A stretch of DNA of 64,000 nucleotides from Thermogemmata fonticola (GCF_013694095.1 NZ_JACEFB010000015.1:45549-109548); one strand, 5' to 3'; counted from the first letter of the stretch, positions 35,542 to 44,555 are shown. Program-made: numbers and translations. The notes: a model not told the origin generated them from the sequence alone.

Positions 35542-36126
35542 CTATTTCCGATGGACATTGCGCTCAGAGAATACGTCGGGAAGATACAGAGGCGATAAGA
35601 CATCCTCGCGATAGCGGTCGAACCAGCGTTGCAGGCGGCGGTCGCGGATGTAACCTTTCTCCAAGGCTAGGGTCAGGGCGGCGGCGTTTTCCGGGATCGG
35701 GACGGCGGAGTATTCCAGCAGGTCCCAACTGAGGATGCGCAGGCCCGTCGAGCCGTCCGGGCGTACCTCGCGCTGGACTTCCCGCGGGACAAAGCCGATG
35801 GACCAGCCGCGCAAGATGCCTTGCTCGTAAAGGCGGAAGATGTCCTCGGCTAGGGGCAAACCGCGGGCGAAGCGGGTCTCGGCCACGATCCGCTGCGGCT
35901 GGACATCGAGCCACAGGCACATGCCGATCGGTGGGATCGGCCCGCGCTGGTGGGCCCAAAGCACCACGGGATTGAGCAGGTATTCCTCCAGGTTCCGCAA
36001 GCCGGTGGGAACGACCACATCGCCGGCGCGGTCGGGGTCGCTGGTGCTGATCACAGCTCGGACCGTGAATCGCTGTGGGTCCACGGCCAGCGTTCGTGCG
36101 GCACTTTCCATTCGTGTCATGCCCAT
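35542..36126 (-). CDS. HK97-family prohead protease
   Basis: Encodes 194 residues, typical for the family (160-220). The start RVNA block is replaced by FTVRAVISTSDPDRAGDVVV, then NPVVLWAHQRGPIPPIG with the catalytic His, and the GWSIGFVP block with the catalytic Ser. The usual LLEYSAVPIPENAAAL follows. Both residues of the HK97 protease dyad are intact, so it may cleave the capsid N-terminus and process itself. It starts 18 bases after the portal stop, with GGAGGA as ribosome binding site, indicating co-translation with the portal. The C-terminus after residue 160 is basic and variable. Confidence 0.87.
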   Translation of the reverse strand: MGMTRMESAARTLAVDPQRFTVRAVISTSDPDRAGDVVVPTGLRNLEEYLLNPVVLWAHQRGPIPPIGMCLWLDVQPQRIVAETRFARGLPLAEDIFRLYEQGILRGWSIGFVPREVQREVRPDGSTGLRILSWDLLEYSAVPIPENAAALTLALEKGYIRDRRLQRWFDRYREDVLSPLYLPDVFSERNVHRK

Positions 36127-36144
36127 AGCTTTGGTCCTCCGGGT

Positions 36145-37578
36145 TCAATCAGCCCCCCAGGATTCCGCGGGGGGAAATGGTTCTGCAGGTCGGGATGCTT
36201 CCGATGCTGCCTTCGCACTGCTGGCGGCGAGTGCCGAGGTTGCACCTGCTGGTTCCGCTGCCGCCTTGTGGGACAATTCCGGCGGGAAGGCTAGCTGCCT
36301 GCGCCTTCGCCTCCGGCGCTGGGGCGGGCGGTGTTGCTCCCTCGGGGCCGGCTCCGCCCAACTTCCCGCTAACTCGCGCGGGAGCAGCACCTGGTCCAGC
36401 CGGGGGTCTGGCAACGGCTTCCAGCCTCGCCCCTGGCGAATCTCGTTGATCGTGCGCAGCCCCCAGCGCACGTCCTGTTCGTCTTCCTCCCGTTGCTGCT
36501 GGCGCAAGCGCGGAGAACAATCCGGAAATTCGATCAAAATGTCTTCACCGTATCGGGAAGCTAAATAGCGTGTCAAAATCTGTCCGATAAGGTCGAGTTT
36601 TGGCTGGATGGTACCTTCGCAGAACATGACGCGGGCGCCGAGCCAGATGTCGGCCCCCAATCCCAGGTTTTCGACGATGCCGGTGATGGGAGGCGGGACG
36701 CGGAAGATGGCCAGGATTTCATCGCGGGTCATTCGGGCCGAGTTGACAAAGTCCATTTCCGCCGGGGTAAGAGTCCAAGGGTTGGCCTGCAATCCCTGTT
36801 CGAGCACCAGGGGCCGATGCCAGCTTTCCCGGCCCTGGAACTTGGCTTGCAGCCGTTCTTCCAGCCGGGCGACCGTCTGCTCGGTCAAAATCTGCTCCGT
36901 TTGGAGGACAATTCCGGGGCGGGGGCCAGCCTGGAACGTCTGATAGCGTGCCTGGAGCAATTCCGTATGAGCATCAATGGTCAAAGCATTGGCTTGTAAA
37001 GGAGACAAGCCATAATGTGGATTCAACGGATTGGGATATTTCAGATGGATGATTTCCTCCGGGGCGAACCATTCGCTGGGTTGGCCAGGAGCAGCGACTT
37101 CATAACCGCGGAGGAACTGGCGGGCATCGGGCAGGATGCGGACCCACGGAGCGGGGATGATCCACAATTCCTGGGGCAGCAGATTCCCGGCGGCATCCGG
37201 GGATTGGGCCACGTACCAGTAGGCGTTGCCGGTCAGTTCCAAATAGACGAGGGTGAGATACCACAATTCCCACGGCGTCAACCAGGGGTTGGGATGACGG
37301 AGGAGTCGGCAGAGGGGATGGTGCTGGGGCAGTGGCAATTGTTCGTCATCGCCTGGTCCGGTGGAGCGGATCGCGCGCGGTTGATAGCGGGCCGCCTCCT
37401 GAGCGATGGCATGGACAGCCACATAAACCCAGGAGCGGAAGTTGCGCACCTGTTCGAGGGGGTTGTCCTGCCACCAACCGCCTTGCGGCAGGGGGAAGCG
37501 CAGCGCTGTGCCCAGGGGCGCGCCGTCGAAACGGGACCGCTGCTTGCCTTTCCACCATTGCCACAGATGCCGCCACAT
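36145..37578 (-). CDS. phage portal protein
   Basis: Encodes 477 residues from MWRHLWQWWKGKQRSRFDGA, with AAAGGAGAA upstream. The portal pattern includes VYVAVHAIAQEAARYQPRA, a stem region (LTPWELWYLTLVYLELTGNA), EIIHLKYPNPLNPHYGLSPL, and ARMTRDEILAIFRVPPPITG, all hallmarks of the HK97-type portal. The last 70 residues are Arg/Ala/Pro-rich (PPQRRRRRRRQLAFPP), which may bind nucleic acid or be dispensable. Portals form the dodecameric DNA channel and need a terminase motor, which is absent from the window. Confidence 0.87.
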   Translation of the reverse strand: MWRHLWQWWKGKQRSRFDGAPLGTALRFPLPQGGWWQDNPLEQVRNFRSWVYVAVHAIAQEAARYQPRAIRSTGPGDDEQLPLPQHHPLCRLLRHPNPWLTPWELWYLTLVYLELTGNAYWYVAQSPDAAGNLLPQELWIIPAPWVRILPDARQFLRGYEVAAPGQPSEWFAPEEIIHLKYPNPLNPHYGLSPLQANALTIDAHTELLQARYQTFQAGPRPGIVLQTEQILTEQTVARLEERLQAKFQGRESWHRPLVLEQGLQANPWTLTPAEMDFVNSARMTRDEILAIFRVPPPITGIVENLGLGADIWLGARVMFCEGTIQPKLDLIGQILTRYLASRYGEDILIEFPDCSPRLRQQQREEDEQDVRWGLRTINEIRQGRGWKPLPDPRLDQVLLPRELAGSWAEPAPREQHRPPQRRRRRRRQLAFPPELSHKAAAEPAGATSALAASSAKAASEASRPAEPFPPAESWGAD

Positions 37579-37643
37579 GGTCCGTTCTCCTTTGGCTGTC
37601 TCCGATTCTCCGAAGCCGATCCGGTTCCGTTGGGCTGCTGCCG

Positions 37644-37964
37644 TCACTTCCGCCGGTGTTGCACCGCCTGGATGCCCCAGCGCTGGCGCAATTGGGCCAC
37701 TAGTTTTTCCACCTCCGCCGCCTCTTCCGCCTGTGCAGTCCCTTCCCGCCAGGCCGCCACCTCGTCCAGCGGCTCCACCGCCGGTGCCACCTTGCGGTAA
37801 CCCAGGCAGTGGATCACGTAAAGCACCTCGCACCAGGTCGGGAAGCGCCGCCCCTGCCGCTTCTGGTACAATGCCAGAGCACGGAGAAACTCTTCCTCCT
37901 CCGGGCGATACTCCCCGCCGGAAAAATTCCGATTGTAGGCATTCGAGGGCTTGAGCGGACGCAT
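37644..37964 (-). CDS. small protein at the head of the capsid cassette
   Basis: Encodes 106 residues, with GGAGGTCC before the ATG. The first 50 residues contain YRPEEEEFLRALALYQKRQG then RRFPTWCEVLYVIHCLGYRK, a compact helical segment that may be a DNA-binding or assembly domain. The C-terminal half is an Ala/Glu-rich helix (EGTAQAEEAAEVEKLVAQLR). It occupies the position where phages usually carry the small terminase, but I cannot show homology. It precedes the portal gene by 65 bases and probably begins the operon. Confidence 0.55.
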   Translation of the reverse strand: MRPLKPSNAYNRNFSGGEYRPEEEEFLRALALYQKRQGRRFPTWCEVLYVIHCLGYRKVAPAVEPLDEVAAWREGTAQAEEAAEVEKLVAQLRQRWGIQAVQHRRK

Positions 37965-38251
37965 GGCTGGACCTCCAGTTACTGCTCTTTTGACCACTGA
38001 TACTATACATATGCTACATGAATTCAAAGTTGTCAACCGGAAAATGGAAATTTTTTCAGTAAAAATTTTTTCCCGGCTTTTTCCAGGGGATTTTGCTAGG
38101 ATGGGTTTGGATAAGCCGCGGGGCGGGATAGCCAGGACGAGCGGAGGAGCGGGAAGCGCTTGCCCTTTCGATCCTGCGGCAGGGGGAGAAGAGGGCATAG
38201 GTTCCGGTGAGGGCGAAGCGGAAGGCAGCGTTTCCGTGGGAGGGGGACACG
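37965..38251 (-). promoter_or_regulatory. AT-rich promoter region of the capsid cassette
   Basis: 287 bases between divergent genes. The part at 37980-38100 is AT-rich. On the minus strand TTGACA (38031-38036) is followed 17 bases later by CATATG (38008-38013), with TATAGT a few bases further. Either could serve as a -10. This would drive the small protein-portal-protease genes. The remainder, up to 38251, is GC-rich leader of the methyltransferase gene. Confidence 0.35.
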
Positions 38252-39079
38252 ATGCGTGGGAGGCCGAGGGGGGAAGGCGCCAGCGGTGGCAGCAAGGGAA
38301 AGCGTGGAACGAGCGGTGCGGCGGCTTGGGGTTTGGGGTTAGCAGCGTGGGTTTTAGGGGTCCTGCTGCTGCTAGTGCCGCCGGTTTGGTCGCAACCGGG
38401 CGAAGTGGCTCCGCCGCCGCGCCCTCTTTACGAGTACCGCCAGCAGCATGATCCGTATGGGATCGGCAAGTTTTATATGGGGCGGGAGATAGCCCGTGTC
38501 ATGAGTTATCGCGGCGCCGGCTGGCTAGAGCGTCCTGAGCGCGTCCGGGAGGAAGAACCGGAGAAGTTGCTCGCGGCCCTGGAGCTGAAGGATGGCCTGG
38601 TGGTGGCGGATGTGGGAGCGGGCAGCGGCTATCACAGCGTGCGGATCGCTCCGCGAGTGGCACCGCGCGGCAAGGTGCTGGCGTGCGACATCCAGCCGGA
38701 GATGCTCGACCTGATTGCCGCCAAGGCCCGCCGCCTCAAGCTCACCAACATCGAGACGATCCGCGGCACGCCCCAGGACCCCCGCTTGCCGGCCGAGGCC
38801 GTCGATTTGATCCTGATGGTCGATGTCTACCACGAGTTCGAGTATCCCTACGAGATGATGGAAAAGCTGGTGGCGGCGCTCAAGGCGGGCGGACGGATCG
38901 TCTTCGTAGAGTTCCGCCTGGAAGATGACCGGGTGCCGATTCTGACCGTGCACAAGATGAGCGAGCGGCAGGTGCTGCGGGAGATGAGCCTGTTCCCGCA
39001 ATTGCAGCACGAACGCACGATCGGGACGTTGCCGTGGCAACACATCATCATTTTCCGCAAGCGGGAAGTCTCGCGGTGA
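38252..39079 (+). CDS. exported SAM-dependent methyltransferase
   Basis: Encodes 275 residues. A long N-terminal segment with GAAAWGLGLAAWVLGVLLLL ending in VPPVWSQ looks like a signal peptide or anchor. The core is a class I methyltransferase fold: motif I VVADVGAGSGYHSV, KVLACDIQPEMLDLI, then DLILMVDVYHEFEYPYEMME and GGRIVFVEFRL. The segment preceding the core (YGIGKFYMGREIARVMSYRG) is also conserved-looking. Export is odd for an enzyme needing cytoplasmic SAM; such extracytoplasmic methyltransferase-like proteins recur in planctomycetes. The ATG at 38252 is preceded by GGGAGGGGG. Confidence 0.8.
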   Translation: MRGRPRGEGASGGSKGKRGTSGAAAWGLGLAAWVLGVLLLLVPPVWSQPGEVAPPPRPLYEYRQQHDPYGIGKFYMGREIARVMSYRGAGWLERPERVREEEPEKLLAALELKDGLVVADVGAGSGYHSVRIAPRVAPRGKVLACDIQPEMLDLIAAKARRLKLTNIETIRGTPQDPRLPAEAVDLILMVDVYHEFEYPYEMMEKLVAALKAGGRIVFVEFRLEDDRVPILTVHKMSERQVLREMSLFPQLQHERTIGTLPWQHIIIFRKREVSR

Positions 39080-39316
39080 AGCGTTGCGGCAAACTTCGCG
39101 CGGGGGAGCAGAGGGAAGGGGGACGCTCTACCCGCGGAGGGTCAAATCCGCTACGTTCACAGCACAGCGTCCTTGCAGCTCTGCGGGCTGGCGGGGGAGG
39201 TACAAAGAGGATGGTCTGCATGGCCGCAGGGAATCAGCGTAGCGATCGCGGAGCTGTGGGGGTAGCCGTGTCCAGCTTGCGTCAGTCTGCCAGTTCTCCA
39301 GTGAGGAGCGTTGACG

Positions 39317-40630
39317 ATGGCCTACTTTCCCGACATACCCCGGATTGAGTACGAGGGACCGGAGTCGAAAAATCCGCTGGCCTTCCGCCATTACAACCCG
39401 GAGGAGGTGGTGGAAGGCAAGCCGATGAAGGAGCATCTGCGCTTCGCCGTCTGTTACTGGCACACCTTCCGGGGAACGGGCAGCGATCCGTTTGGTCCGG
39501 GTTGTGCCGTGCGGCCATGGGAGGATGGAAGCGATTCGCTGGAGATGGCCCTCAAGCGGGTCGATGTGGCCTTCGAGTTTATGGAAAAGCTGGGTGTGCC
39601 GTTTTATTGCTTTCACGATCGGGATGTGGCGCCGGAAGGGGCGAATTTGGCCGAGACCAACCGCAATCTGGACGTGGTGGTCCGCCGTCTCAAGGAGCAG
39701 CAACAGCGCACGGGCATCCGTTTGCTTTGGGGCACGGCCAATCTTTTCAGCAACAAGCGGTATGTGCATGGGGCGGCGACCAGTTGCAATGCGGATGTCT
39801 TTGCCTATGCCGCGGCGCAAGTGAAGAAAGCGATGGAGGTCACCCTGGAGCTAGGCGGGGCCAACTACCTGTTCTGGGGCGGGCGGGAAGGTTACGTCAC
39901 CTGGATGAACACCGATTTGAAGCGGGAACTGGACCATTACGCCCGCTTCCTGCACATGGCGGTGGAGTACAAAAAGAAGATCGGCTTTAGCGGGCCGCTG
40001 CTCATCGAGCCGAAACCGCACGAACCCACCAGCCACCAATACGATTTCGACTGCGCCCATGCCCTGGCGTTTTTGCGCGGCTACGGGCTGGAGAAGGAGT
40101 TCCGCTTCAACGTGGAAACCAATCACGCGACGCTGGCCCGCCATACGATGGTCCATGAGTTGCTCTACGCCAGCGTCCACGGCATGCTCGGTTCCATCGA
40201 CGCCAATCGCGGCGATCTGCTGTTAGGCTGGGACACCGACCAGTTCCCTACGGATTTGTATTTGACGACGCAGATCATGCTGGTGGTGCTTCAGCAGGGA
40301 GGCTTGGCGCCGGGAGGGTTGAACTTCGATGCCAAGGTACGGCGGGAAAGCTTCGAGCCGGTGGACCTGTTCCATGCCCACATCGGCGCGATGGATGCGT
40401 TTGCTCAGGGGTTGAAAATCGCGGCGGCGATTCGGCGGGAAGGGCTGCTGGAGAAGTTTTTGCGGGAGCGTTACGCCTCGTGGGACAGCGGCATCGGGGC
40501 GGAGATCGAAAGCGGCCGGGCCAATTTCGAGAGCCTGGAAGCCTACATGCTCCAGAAAGGGGAAGCCGCGCCGAATGCTTCAGGCCGCCAGGAATACCTG
40601 GAGAACATCCTCAACCGCTACTTCCGCTGA
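39317..40630 (+). CDS. xylA: xylose isomerase
   Basis: Encodes 437 residues, standard for class II XylA. Diagnostic features are [20 protein letters not shown] with the catalytic His and Asp, [20 protein letters not shown], the metal-ligand Glu in [38 protein letters not shown], and the final [13 protein letters not shown] and [18 protein letters not shown]. It interconverts xylose and xylulose and often glucose and fructose. No xylulokinase or XylR-type regulator is adjacent. GTGAGGAGCG lies upstream of the ATG. Confidence 0.95.
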   Translation: MAYFPDIPRIEYEGPESKNPLAFRHYNPEEVVEGKPMKEHLRFAVCYWHTFRGTGSDPFGPGCAVRPWEDGSDSLEMALKRVDVAFEFMEKLGVPFYCFHDRDVAPEGANLAETNRNLDVVVRRLKEQQQRTGIRLLWGTANLFSNKRYVHGAATSCNADVFAYAAAQVKKAMEVTLELGGANYLFWGGREGYVTWMNTDLKRELDHYARFLHMAVEYKKKIGFSGPLLIEPKPHEPTSHQYDFDCAHALAFLRGYGLEKEFRFNVETNHATLARHTMVHELLYASVHGMLGSIDANRGDLLLGWDTDQFPTDLYLTTQIMLVVLQQGGLAPGGLNFDAKVRRESFEPVDLFHAHIGAMDAFAQGLKIAAAIRREGLLEKFLRERYASWDSGIGAEIESGRANFESLEAYMLQKGEAAPNASGRQEYLENILNRYFR

Positions 40631-40912
40631 CGCTACAGGGACATCGGACCGCCCCTGGATAGCCGCGTATGGTGCGGACAACCCCTGGACAGCGCCGTCG
40701 GGAGAGGACCGCTCGTCCCGCTCCGGCTGACTTCGGGTTCCCGCACCAGGATTGCCATCGGAAAGACGGGACCCCTACCCTCGGACCGCGGCGGTTCGCA
40801 CACTAGATATACGGGACAGAGGACCGCAATGGGGGACACAGGATAGGTCCCGACTGATGGAGTTCACCGGGAGGTTCCCCCGCCGGCAGCCCGTGATTGA
40901 GGAGAATTCGCC
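40631..40912. other. intergenic, nothing recognised
   Basis: About 280 bases between the xylose isomerase and baeRF genes. No repeat, hairpin with U-tract or clear promoter was recognised. Confidence 0.4.
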
Positions 40913-42040
40913 ATGCCGATCCTTGGTCCGAAATATCTGCGCGAGTTGTTGCAGGCCCAGGAGGCGCCGTGCGTGTCGATCTATCTGCCGACGCACCGCA
41001 CCTATCCGGATAATGAGCAGGACCCGATCCGCTTCAAGAACTTAGTCAAGCAGGTGGAGGAATCGCTCGCTAAGGCCTATCCCCAGCGGCAGACGGAGGA
41101 GCTGCGGCACAAGCTACAGCAGTTAGCGGGTAACGCCCTGTTCTGGCGCAACACGCTCGACGGCCTGGCGGTCCTGGCGTCTCCCAAGCGGTTCGACGTC
41201 TTCACCCTGCCGCGGACGATGCCGGAACGGGCGGTGGCCGCCGATTCGTTCCATGTCAAACCGCTGTTGCGGCATGTGCAATCGGCGGATCGCTTCCGGG
41301 TGCTGGCCCTGTCCCGCGATCGGGCGGCCCTGTTCGAGGGGAACCGGTACAAGCTCGACCCGCTCCAGGGCAATGGCTTCCCCCTGACGCTGACCGAGGT
41401 GCTGGGTAGCGAGTTGACCGAGCCGCACCGCGACCGGCACTCCGCGGACGCCGCACAACATGCGATTGCTCACGGCAGCGGTTCCCGCAAGGACGAGATC
41501 GACATCGATACCCAGCGGTTCTTCCGGGTCGTGGCGGACCGCCTGCCGCTCAACGGTGTGCCGGTGGTCCTGGCCGCGCTGGCCGAGCATCAATCGCCGT
41601 TCCGCAGCGCCTGTCACCGCCATCAGGATCTGTTGCCCGAAGGCGTCCTGGGCGATCCGTTCCATCTGAGTTTGGAAGAATTGCGGAGCAAGGCGTGGAA
41701 GGTGGTCGAGCCAATCTACCTCCAGCGCTTGCAGAAGCTGTGCGAGGATTTCGGGACGGCGTATAGCCGGGGAGCCGGTGCGGCGGACCTGGCGGATGCT
41801 GCCCATGCTGCGGTAGCGGCGCGGATCGGCCTTTTGCTCATCGATGCCGATCAGGTCATTCCTGGTGTCATCGATCCGGCGACGGGCGAGCTGCGCAACG
41901 GCGATCTAGCGGACCCCAAAGTCGATGACGCCTTGGATGACCTGGCGGAAATGGTGCTACGAGCCGGGGGCGATGTCGTTGTGGTGCCCCATGAGCGCAT
42001 GCCGACCCAAACCGGTTTGGCCGCTATCTACCGCTACTGA
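40913..42040 (+). CDS. baeRF-like (eRF1/Pelota-related) protein
   Basis: Encodes 375 residues. The N-terminus (LRELLQAQEAPCVSIYLPTH) and the following FKNLVKQVEESL match the bacterial archaeo-eukaryotic release factor (baeRF) families. The second domain (DRFRVLALSRDRAALFEGNR) and the third (DVVVVPHERMPTQTGLAAIY) fit the eRF1/Pelota domain plan. The eRF1 NIKS and GGQ motifs are not visible. These proteins are thought to act on stalled ribosomes or in stress, by family resemblance. Its neighbours are xylA and a rhodanese gene, not translation genes. Confidence 0.75.
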   Translation: MPILGPKYLRELLQAQEAPCVSIYLPTHRTYPDNEQDPIRFKNLVKQVEESLAKAYPQRQTEELRHKLQQLAGNALFWRNTLDGLAVLASPKRFDVFTLPRTMPERAVAADSFHVKPLLRHVQSADRFRVLALSRDRAALFEGNRYKLDPLQGNGFPLTLTEVLGSELTEPHRDRHSADAAQHAIAHGSGSRKDEIDIDTQRFFRVVADRLPLNGVPVVLAALAEHQSPFRSACHRHQDLLPEGVLGDPFHLSLEELRSKAWKVVEPIYLQRLQKLCEDFGTAYSRGAGAADLADAAHAAVAARIGLLLIDADQVIPGVIDPATGELRNGDLADPKVDDALDDLAEMVLRAGGDVVVVPHERMPTQTGLAAIYRY

Positions 42041-42184
42041 CACCGGGGCTTTGCTGCCACCGCTCCGTCCCTGTCCGTCCCGGCGGCGTCCGCCAACTCA
42101 GCAGGTCGCTTTATCAGTCTGCGGAGCTGCCGGCCGATCGAGAATCCGCCGGGCGGACTGCTGCGCCTGACGAGGAACGCATTC

Positions 42185-42586
42185 ATGGCCAAGCAACATT
42201 CTCCCCGGTTTCTGCAACTGGTGGCCGAGGCCCGCAGCCGCATCCGCGAATGCACGGTGGAGGACGTGCGGCGGCGGATCGAGGCCGGTGAACGTTTCGT
42301 GCTCATCGATGTGCGGGAAGAGAGTGAATATGCGGCGGGGCATGCCGTCGGAGCCATCCACCTCAGTAAGGGAGTGATCGAACGGGACATCGAGAGCAAG
42401 TTTCCCGATCCGCAAACGCCTCTGGTGCTCTACTGCGGCGGCGGTTACCGCTCGGCCTTGGCTGCGGACAATCTTCAAAAGATGGGCTACACCAACGTGG
42501 TCAGCATGGAGGGAGGCTGGCGGGCGTGGGTCCAGGCCGGCCTGCCAGTCGAACACGGAACAGCCCCGACGAATACTTCCGGCTGA
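42185..42586 (+). CDS. rhodanese-like sulfurtransferase
   Basis: Encodes 133 residues, a single rhodanese domain. Features are IDVREESEYAAGHAVGAIHL, then IERDIESKFPD, and the active-site loop with Cys84 in LVLYCGGGYRSALAADNLQK. The loop CGGGYRS is intact, so it probably carries a persulfide. Family members transfer sulfur to cyanide, thiols or cofactor precursors. It follows the baeRF gene by 144 bases and may share its transcript. The extra N-terminal helix (about 25 residues) is a common feature of single-domain members. Confidence 0.9.
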   Translation: MAKQHSPRFLQLVAEARSRIRECTVEDVRRRIEAGERFVLIDVREESEYAAGHAVGAIHLSKGVIERDIESKFPDPQTPLVLYCGGGYRSALAADNLQKMGYTNVVSMEGGWRAWVQAGLPVEHGTAPTNTSG

Positions 42587-42614
42587 CGGCGGAGTGTCAC
42601 GGATGGGAAGAGCG

Positions 42615-43490
42615 TCACACGCCGGCGTTCTCCTCCAGCAGGCCGCGGCGCCACGCTCGCCGTTCGCACCAGCGCCAAACGATTCCTGCGACTCCCAGCA
42701 GCACCGCGGTCGTGATGGCCAGCAGTCCCGCCACTTCGGCCGTGCTCCAGGCGCTCAAAGGGCTTTGCAGCGGCTCTGGCAGCGGTCCCAGTAAGGCCCG
42801 GCGCATCCCCTCCACCCACCAGGTCGTCGGCAACACGAGCGCCACCCCCTGAAGCCATGTTGGCAATATGCTGATGGGATAGAGCACCCCGCTGAGCAGA
42901 TAGACCAGCCCCGCCACCCCTTCGCTCAAAAACATCCCCTGCCGGGTCAGATTCAAACACATCCCCGCGAGCATCAGGCCGCTGGCCCAAAGCACCCCTA
43001 CACCCAGCGCTGCAAAGACGGCCAGCCAGCCCGCATCGAGCCGCCACTCCTGCCGCATCTCCGCGAACACGGCGAGACCCACCGCGATCGTCACCGCCGC
43101 ACTCACCACCCCTTCCACCATCCGGGCTAGCCCTCGACCCGCAATATAGAGCCGGAAATCGCAGGGGCTGATGTAGATGTACTTCAACATGCGATAATGT
43201 TCTCGATCCCGTATCACAGCATAGCTTAGGCCAAACATGACGAGGCCCACAAGGCTATATACGGCATTGGAGATGTAGAGGAACGGCAAATACTCTGGGG
43301 GCACCCGTCCCGGAACCGCCGCACGGGCCGCATAATACATGCACACCAGCACCAGGGAACCGCAAATCGGCTTGACGAACATGTAAAGAATAAACAGCCA
43401 GGGCCGCGCCCAATTCGTCTCCAACTGCCAGCCCAAACGAAAAGCCAAAATCAGCGTCCGCCCCGCTGAGATGATCCCTGCTTCTCTCAT
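42615..43490 (-). CDS. ABC-2 type exporter permease
   Basis: Encodes 291 residues. Six hydrophobic helices of the ABC-2 (DrrB/NodJ-like) permease type are visible, with WLFILYMFVKPICGSLVLVC, VIRDREHYRMLKYIYISPCD (a conserved cytoplasmic loop), FAALGVGVLWASGLMLAGMC and GMFLSEGVAGLVYLLSGVLY. The matching ATPase is not adjacent. The ABC ATPase at 46143 is separated from it by two genes, one of them on the opposite strand. Substrate unknown. Confidence 0.82.
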   Translation of the reverse strand: MREAGIISAGRTLILAFRLGWQLETNWARPWLFILYMFVKPICGSLVLVCMYYAARAAVPGRVPPEYLPFLYISNAVYSLVGLVMFGLSYAVIRDREHYRMLKYIYISPCDFRLYIAGRGLARMVEGVVSAAVTIAVGLAVFAEMRQEWRLDAGWLAVFAALGVGVLWASGLMLAGMCLNLTRQGMFLSEGVAGLVYLLSGVLYPISILPTWLQGVALVLPTTWWVEGMRRALLGPLPEPLQSPLSAWSTAEVAGLLAITTAVLLGVAGIVWRWCERRAWRRGLLEENAGV

Positions 43491-43690
43491 CTTTACCTCT
43501 TGGTGATGCCGCTCGGAATCGTGGATTTACAATCCATAGAGAAATTCCTGTTTTGACAGAGGAAGATTATCATGGGTAAAATATAGTTGTCCGCTTCGTT
43601 TCTGGTGAGGTAGGCCCGGGGACACGTCCTGTGTAGAATCTCGGCATGTCGATTGGCTCCTCGCTGGAGCCGGCGGAGAAAATCCTGTCC

Positions 43691-44440
43691 ATGATGCCGC
43701 ACGCTGTTTCACCGCTGCCACCGGATTTGCCGCTGGTCCCCCTGGGGGATCAGGCCGTGCTGGTGGCGTGGCCGGATGAAGCCTCCGCTTGGGTTTGGGC
43801 CGAGCAACTCCGCCGCCGCGCTCCGCCGTGGCTGGAGGATGTCGTCGTCGCCTATGTTTCCGTGGGGGTATTTTATGATGCCCGCCGGGTGCGTTATGCC
43901 GAGGTGCGGGACTATTTGCTGTCCTTGCCGCGGCCAGATTCCGCTGCTTCGCAAAGCTTTCCGCTTCCGGGACGCCTTTGGACCATCCCGGTCTGTTACC
44001 AGGAGCCGTTCGCTCCCGACCTACCCCAGGTAGCAGCCCAGAGTGGTTTGACGCCGGAGGAAGTCATCCGCTGCCATCAGAGTGTCACATACACCGTTTA
44101 TGCCATCGGTTTTGTGCCGGGCTTCCCGTATCTGGGTTATTTGCCCCCGTCGTTGCAAGGAGTGTCCCGCTTGGCCAATCCGCGCCGCGAGGTCCCGCCG
44201 GGCAGTGTCGGCGTGGCAGGGAAACAGACCGGGATTTACCCCTTGCCCCGCCCCGGCGGCTGGCGCCTCATCGGCCGCACGCCGCTGACCATCGTCGATT
44301 TGGACGACGCATTTTTCCCCCTGGCCGTTGGAGATCGCGTCCGCTTCCAGGCGATCGACCCGGACGCCTTCGCCCGCCTCCACGGCCGCCGCCTCGATAC
44401 CAGTTTCCGGACCGCCACTGATCCTGGCAGTGCCAACTGA
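43691..44440 (+). CDS. pxpB: 5-oxoprolinase subunit B (PxpB/KipI-like)
   Basis: Encodes 249 residues. VPLGDQAVLVAWPDEAS at the N-terminus is the typical KipI start, and the C-terminal domain holds YTVYAIGFVPGFPYLGYLPP, RREVPPGSVGVAGKQTGIYP and GGWRLIGRTPLTIVDLDD. In most bacteria this subunit works with PxpC (KipA) and PxpA to open 5-oxoproline. Neither partner is next to it, so it is an orphan here. The start at 43691 fits the family and has GGAGAAA upstream; 43646 is an earlier in-frame ATG. Confidence 0.88.
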   Translation: MMPHAVSPLPPDLPLVPLGDQAVLVAWPDEASAWVWAEQLRRRAPPWLEDVVVAYVSVGVFYDARRVRYAEVRDYLLSLPRPDSAASQSFPLPGRLWTIPVCYQEPFAPDLPQVAAQSGLTPEEVIRCHQSVTYTVYAIGFVPGFPYLGYLPPSLQGVSRLANPRREVPPGSVGVAGKQTGIYPLPRPGGWRLIGRTPLTIVDLDDAFFPLAVGDRVRFQAIDPDAFARLHGRRLDTSFRTATDPGSAN

Positions 44441-44555
44441 CACCGCACGGACAGCAGGAATGCCCATGCGGCGGGCTCGAAGTTGCCTGCGGCGGGGGAA
44501 GAGAACAGCGGAAGGCAGATACAATGACAGAACGCTGACACTTCGAGGACCTGCC

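Noticed and set aside
33093..37964. Complete prophage
   Set aside because: Only capsid-related genes are present; there is no terminase, tail, lysis, integrase or att-like duplication in the window.
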